A DNA stretch of 33,027 bases. It comes from Candidatus Obscuribacterales bacterium. GTDB taxonomy: Bacteria > Cyanobacteriota > Vampirovibrionia > Obscuribacterales > Obscuribacteraceae. The position numbers and the translations under genes were made by a program. The notes beneath the pieces were generated by a model. It had not been told where the DNA came from. It made no database searches and saw only the letters and a list, made by a program, of their open reading frames with translations. The stretch covers positions 1 to 33,027 of the forward strand of contig JAIETE010000237.1 in NCBI GenBank assembly GCA_019745505.1, read 5' to 3'. Each line of letters begins with the position of its first letter. Position 1 is the first letter of the stretch. Below are positions 31,674-33,027 of this stretch, piece after piece.

Positions 31674-31707
31674 AGATTATGCCGCTCGGCGTCAAATTTA
31701 CATCAAA
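31674..31707 (-). promoter_or_regulatory. Pho-box-like promoter with no ORF downstream
   Basis: Minus strand: TTTGAT GTAA ATTTGA, 12 bases, TAATCT. It starts on the base next to the stop codon of the 352-residue gene, with no room for a terminator between. Confidence 0.65.
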
Positions 31708-32766
31708 CTAGGATGCATTCTCTTCGTATCTTTTCGGGTCGGTTGCAATCTCTTCATAAGGCTCTCTGGTAACAGTCGTATTTCCTTGAGCATCTTTTGA
31801 GATGACCACGTTATAGCCAGGCTTGCCATTTTTCGGCGGATAACTCTTGGTGATATCGCCGTTCTCGTCTTCCTTCTCTACGTGTCCGTCCTTGAACTTA
31901 GTAATTGTGCTCTTGCCGCCATCGACAGTCACCTCAGAAACTTTTCCCTCTTTGTTATTAGGCTCGAATTGAATTTCAGAGTTACCGTTCTTGTAGTGAA
32001 CTTCTTTTCTGCCGTTGGGATACTCTGTCTGGCTGTCCCTGGGATCATCGGCACCATAACCGGAGGTTTCTTTGCGACCATCATACGGATAGGTCTTTGA
32101 AACGGAGCCGTCCTTGTTGCGAGTTTCTTCCGGGTACTTGGTGGTAACGGTGCCATCAGGCGAAGTTATTTCAGCCTTGCCATCGGGAAACTCTTTGCGC
32201 ACTCCGTCGGGTCCGCTGCGGATTTTGCTGCCGTCAGGATTACGGATTTCTTCCTCCTCGTTGCTCTCTCCTCCTTCTCCGGACTGACTATGCGCTCCAG
32301 CGCCTGCCTGTTGGTCGCCTTGGCGCGAACCATCTGCGCGATGATCAGTGTCTTGCCGACCGCTGTCGCCGCCATGTTCATCAGAAGATTGATCAACCTG
32401 GCGATCATCGGTTTTTTCTACATGTCCATCCCGATACTTTGTTTGGTGGACATGACCGCCCTGGGAAGTCACCTCGGCCACTCTGTTGTCCTGGTCACCG
32501 GGAGCAAACTCAGTGACATGGTTGCCGTTGCCGAGCTCATAGTCCTTTTGTCCATTGGAATACTTAGTCTCTGCAAGTACGTTCTGTCCTTTCACACCGT
32601 CCAGCCCGTCTATCGAGAGAGAAGGCAGTACATTGTCAGAACTGCCGGAATTTGGTCTTCTCTCGACTCTGTCTCTGGACATGTCCGGCATTCCGTTGCC
32701 GCCGCCACTACCGTGACTTGTAACAGCTTCTGGAGACTGTGGTTGTTCGAAGTGTGCTACTCCCAT
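31708..32766 (-). CDS. Hydrophilic repeat protein with PDG/NG turn repeats
   Basis: A 352-residue, very polar protein made of short beta-like units ending in a turn (NPDGSK, GPDGVR, FPDGKA, SPDGTV, NKDGSV), similar in style to MORN-type or cell-surface turn repeats. A 56-residue block (66-121) is repeated without gaps at 246-301, exactly 180 residues later; shared landmarks are YxNGxK, NGN, EVT and DGHVEK. Between them lies a disordered Gly/Ser/Gln/His stretch (120-170). No signal peptide. The start at 32766 is chosen because GGAGG lies eight bases upstream; the longer frame to 32889 runs into the promoter. The pho-box-like promoter at 32873-32906 gives a 100-base leader. Function unknown. 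Confidence 0.8.
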   Translation of the reverse strand: MGVAHFEQPQSPEAVTSHGSGGGNGMPDMSRDRVERRPNSGSSDNVLPSLSIDGLDGVKGQNVLAETKYSNGQKDYELGNGNHVTEFAPGDQDNRVAEVTSQGGHVHQTKYRDGHVEKTDDRQVDQSSDEHGGDSGRQDTDHRADGSRQGDQQAGAGAHSQSGEGGESNEEEEIRNPDGSKIRSGPDGVRKEFPDGKAEITSPDGTVTTKYPEETRNKDGSVSKTYPYDGRKETSGYGADDPRDSQTEYPNGRKEVHYKNGNSEIQFEPNNKEGKVSEVTVDGGKSTITKFKDGHVEKEDENGDITKSYPPKNGKPGYNVVISKDAQGNTTVTREPYEEIATDPKRYEENAS

Positions 32767-32872
32767 GGCTGAACCCTCCGGTAATGCAGGTTTTGAGAAT
32801 CGATGCAGACAGACCACACTGCGCACGGTGTCTTGCCTGCGGTTGAAATTTATGTGCGTGCTGGGTGATGTC

Positions 32873-32906
32873 ATGATGCACCCATCCACATCAAATTAAC
32901 GTCAAA
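32873..32906 (-). promoter_or_regulatory. Pho-box-like promoter of the repeat-protein gene
   Basis: Minus strand: TTTGAC GTTA ATTTGA, 12 bases, CATCAT. Perfect half-sites. Beyond it (32907-33027) I see no gene; an AT-rich TATAGT near 32972 may belong to a promoter leading out of the window. Confidence 0.65.
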
Positions 32907-33027
32907 CGTCGACCCCATCGAATAATCGAGCATTCCCGCAGCAAACGGCGCGCATATAGAGGGAAAAAAATATAGTAGAACCTAAAAAACGCGCGTTACG
33001 ACATGGCTTAGTAAAGCGAGGCAAAAA

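Larger units (their letters stand above)
31034..31707. other. Gene-poor region with a predicted small RNA
   Basis: This 674-base gap holds the promoter of the 524-residue gene on its left (not recognised), an imperfect hairpin at 31407-31441, and the predicted small RNA with its promoter and terminator on the right. A 75-codon minus frame (31149-31376) has no ribosome site and an unusual Cys/Trp-rich composition; I do not call it. Confidence 0.5.

Noticed and set aside
1..33027. tRNA, rRNA, CRISPR array, insertion sequence, prophage or origin
   Set aside because: I looked for cloverleaf ends, regularly spaced repeats, transposase or integrase motifs and terminal inverted repeats and found none; the repeated 34-bp element is at irregular distances and stands before genes.

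Overview
The window looks like chromosomal DNA of a free-living Gram-negative-type bacterium of medium GC, with mostly unrecognised proteins and many orphan genes. The mixture (a Ser/Thr kinase fused to leucine-rich repeats, long Ala/Gly-rich orphan proteins, a PHB-depolymerase-like esterase fused to a trypsin-like protease, several membrane proteases) reminds me of Obscuribacterales (Vampirovibrionia, sister to photosynthetic Cyanobacteria). That placement is inference only; no rRNA or other marker gene is present. I see no tRNA, rRNA, CRISPR, insertion sequence or phage core gene.

Layout. 1-2.2 kb: the 5' end of a minus-strand orphan gene, an isolated allantoicase, and a small orphan. 2.2-6.4 kb: two large minus-strand orphan genes (esterase-protease fusion; a protein with a duplicated C-terminal module). 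6.6-12.7 kb, plus strand: signalling block with a Ser/Thr kinase-LRR receptor, a PAS-containing histidine kinase, a coiled-coil/beta-repeat protein and an OmpR/PhoB-type response regulator. 12.9-15.1 kb, minus: a lytic transglycosylase-like protein and an orphan. 15.3-18.2 kb, minus: an SDR oxidoreductase, an RseP-like site-2 protease and a rhomboid protease. 18.4-24.8 kb: small and large orphans on both strands, including a left-handed beta-helix protein. 25.2-26.4 kb: three small minus-strand orphans. 26.6-31.0 kb, minus: M50 protease, SohB-like S49 protease, four-helix membrane protein and a 524-residue orphan, plus the remnant of a second S49 gene. 31.7-32.8 kb: a repeat protein.

Main observation. 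A 34-bp promoter-like element occurs up to thirteen times: TTTGAY-N4-ATTTGA (two half-sites with an 11-bp period) followed after exactly 12 bp by a -10-like hexamer. This is the geometry of a pho box, where an OmpR/PhoB-family regulator replaces the -35 element. The sites lie 5' of the orphan genes (2207-4555, 4702-6327, 12891-13991, 14146-15120, 18915-19187, 19320-19553, 19797-20648, 22151-24121, 24516-24797, 31708-32766) and I found none 5' of the recognisable enzymes and signalling genes. An OmpR/PhoB-type regulator and a histidine kinase are encoded in the window. I infer a regulon of orphan proteins with its likely regulator nearby. Two further sites drive no visible ORF but lie 60-70 bp 5' of intrinsic-terminator hairpins, predicting two small RNAs of about 90 nt.
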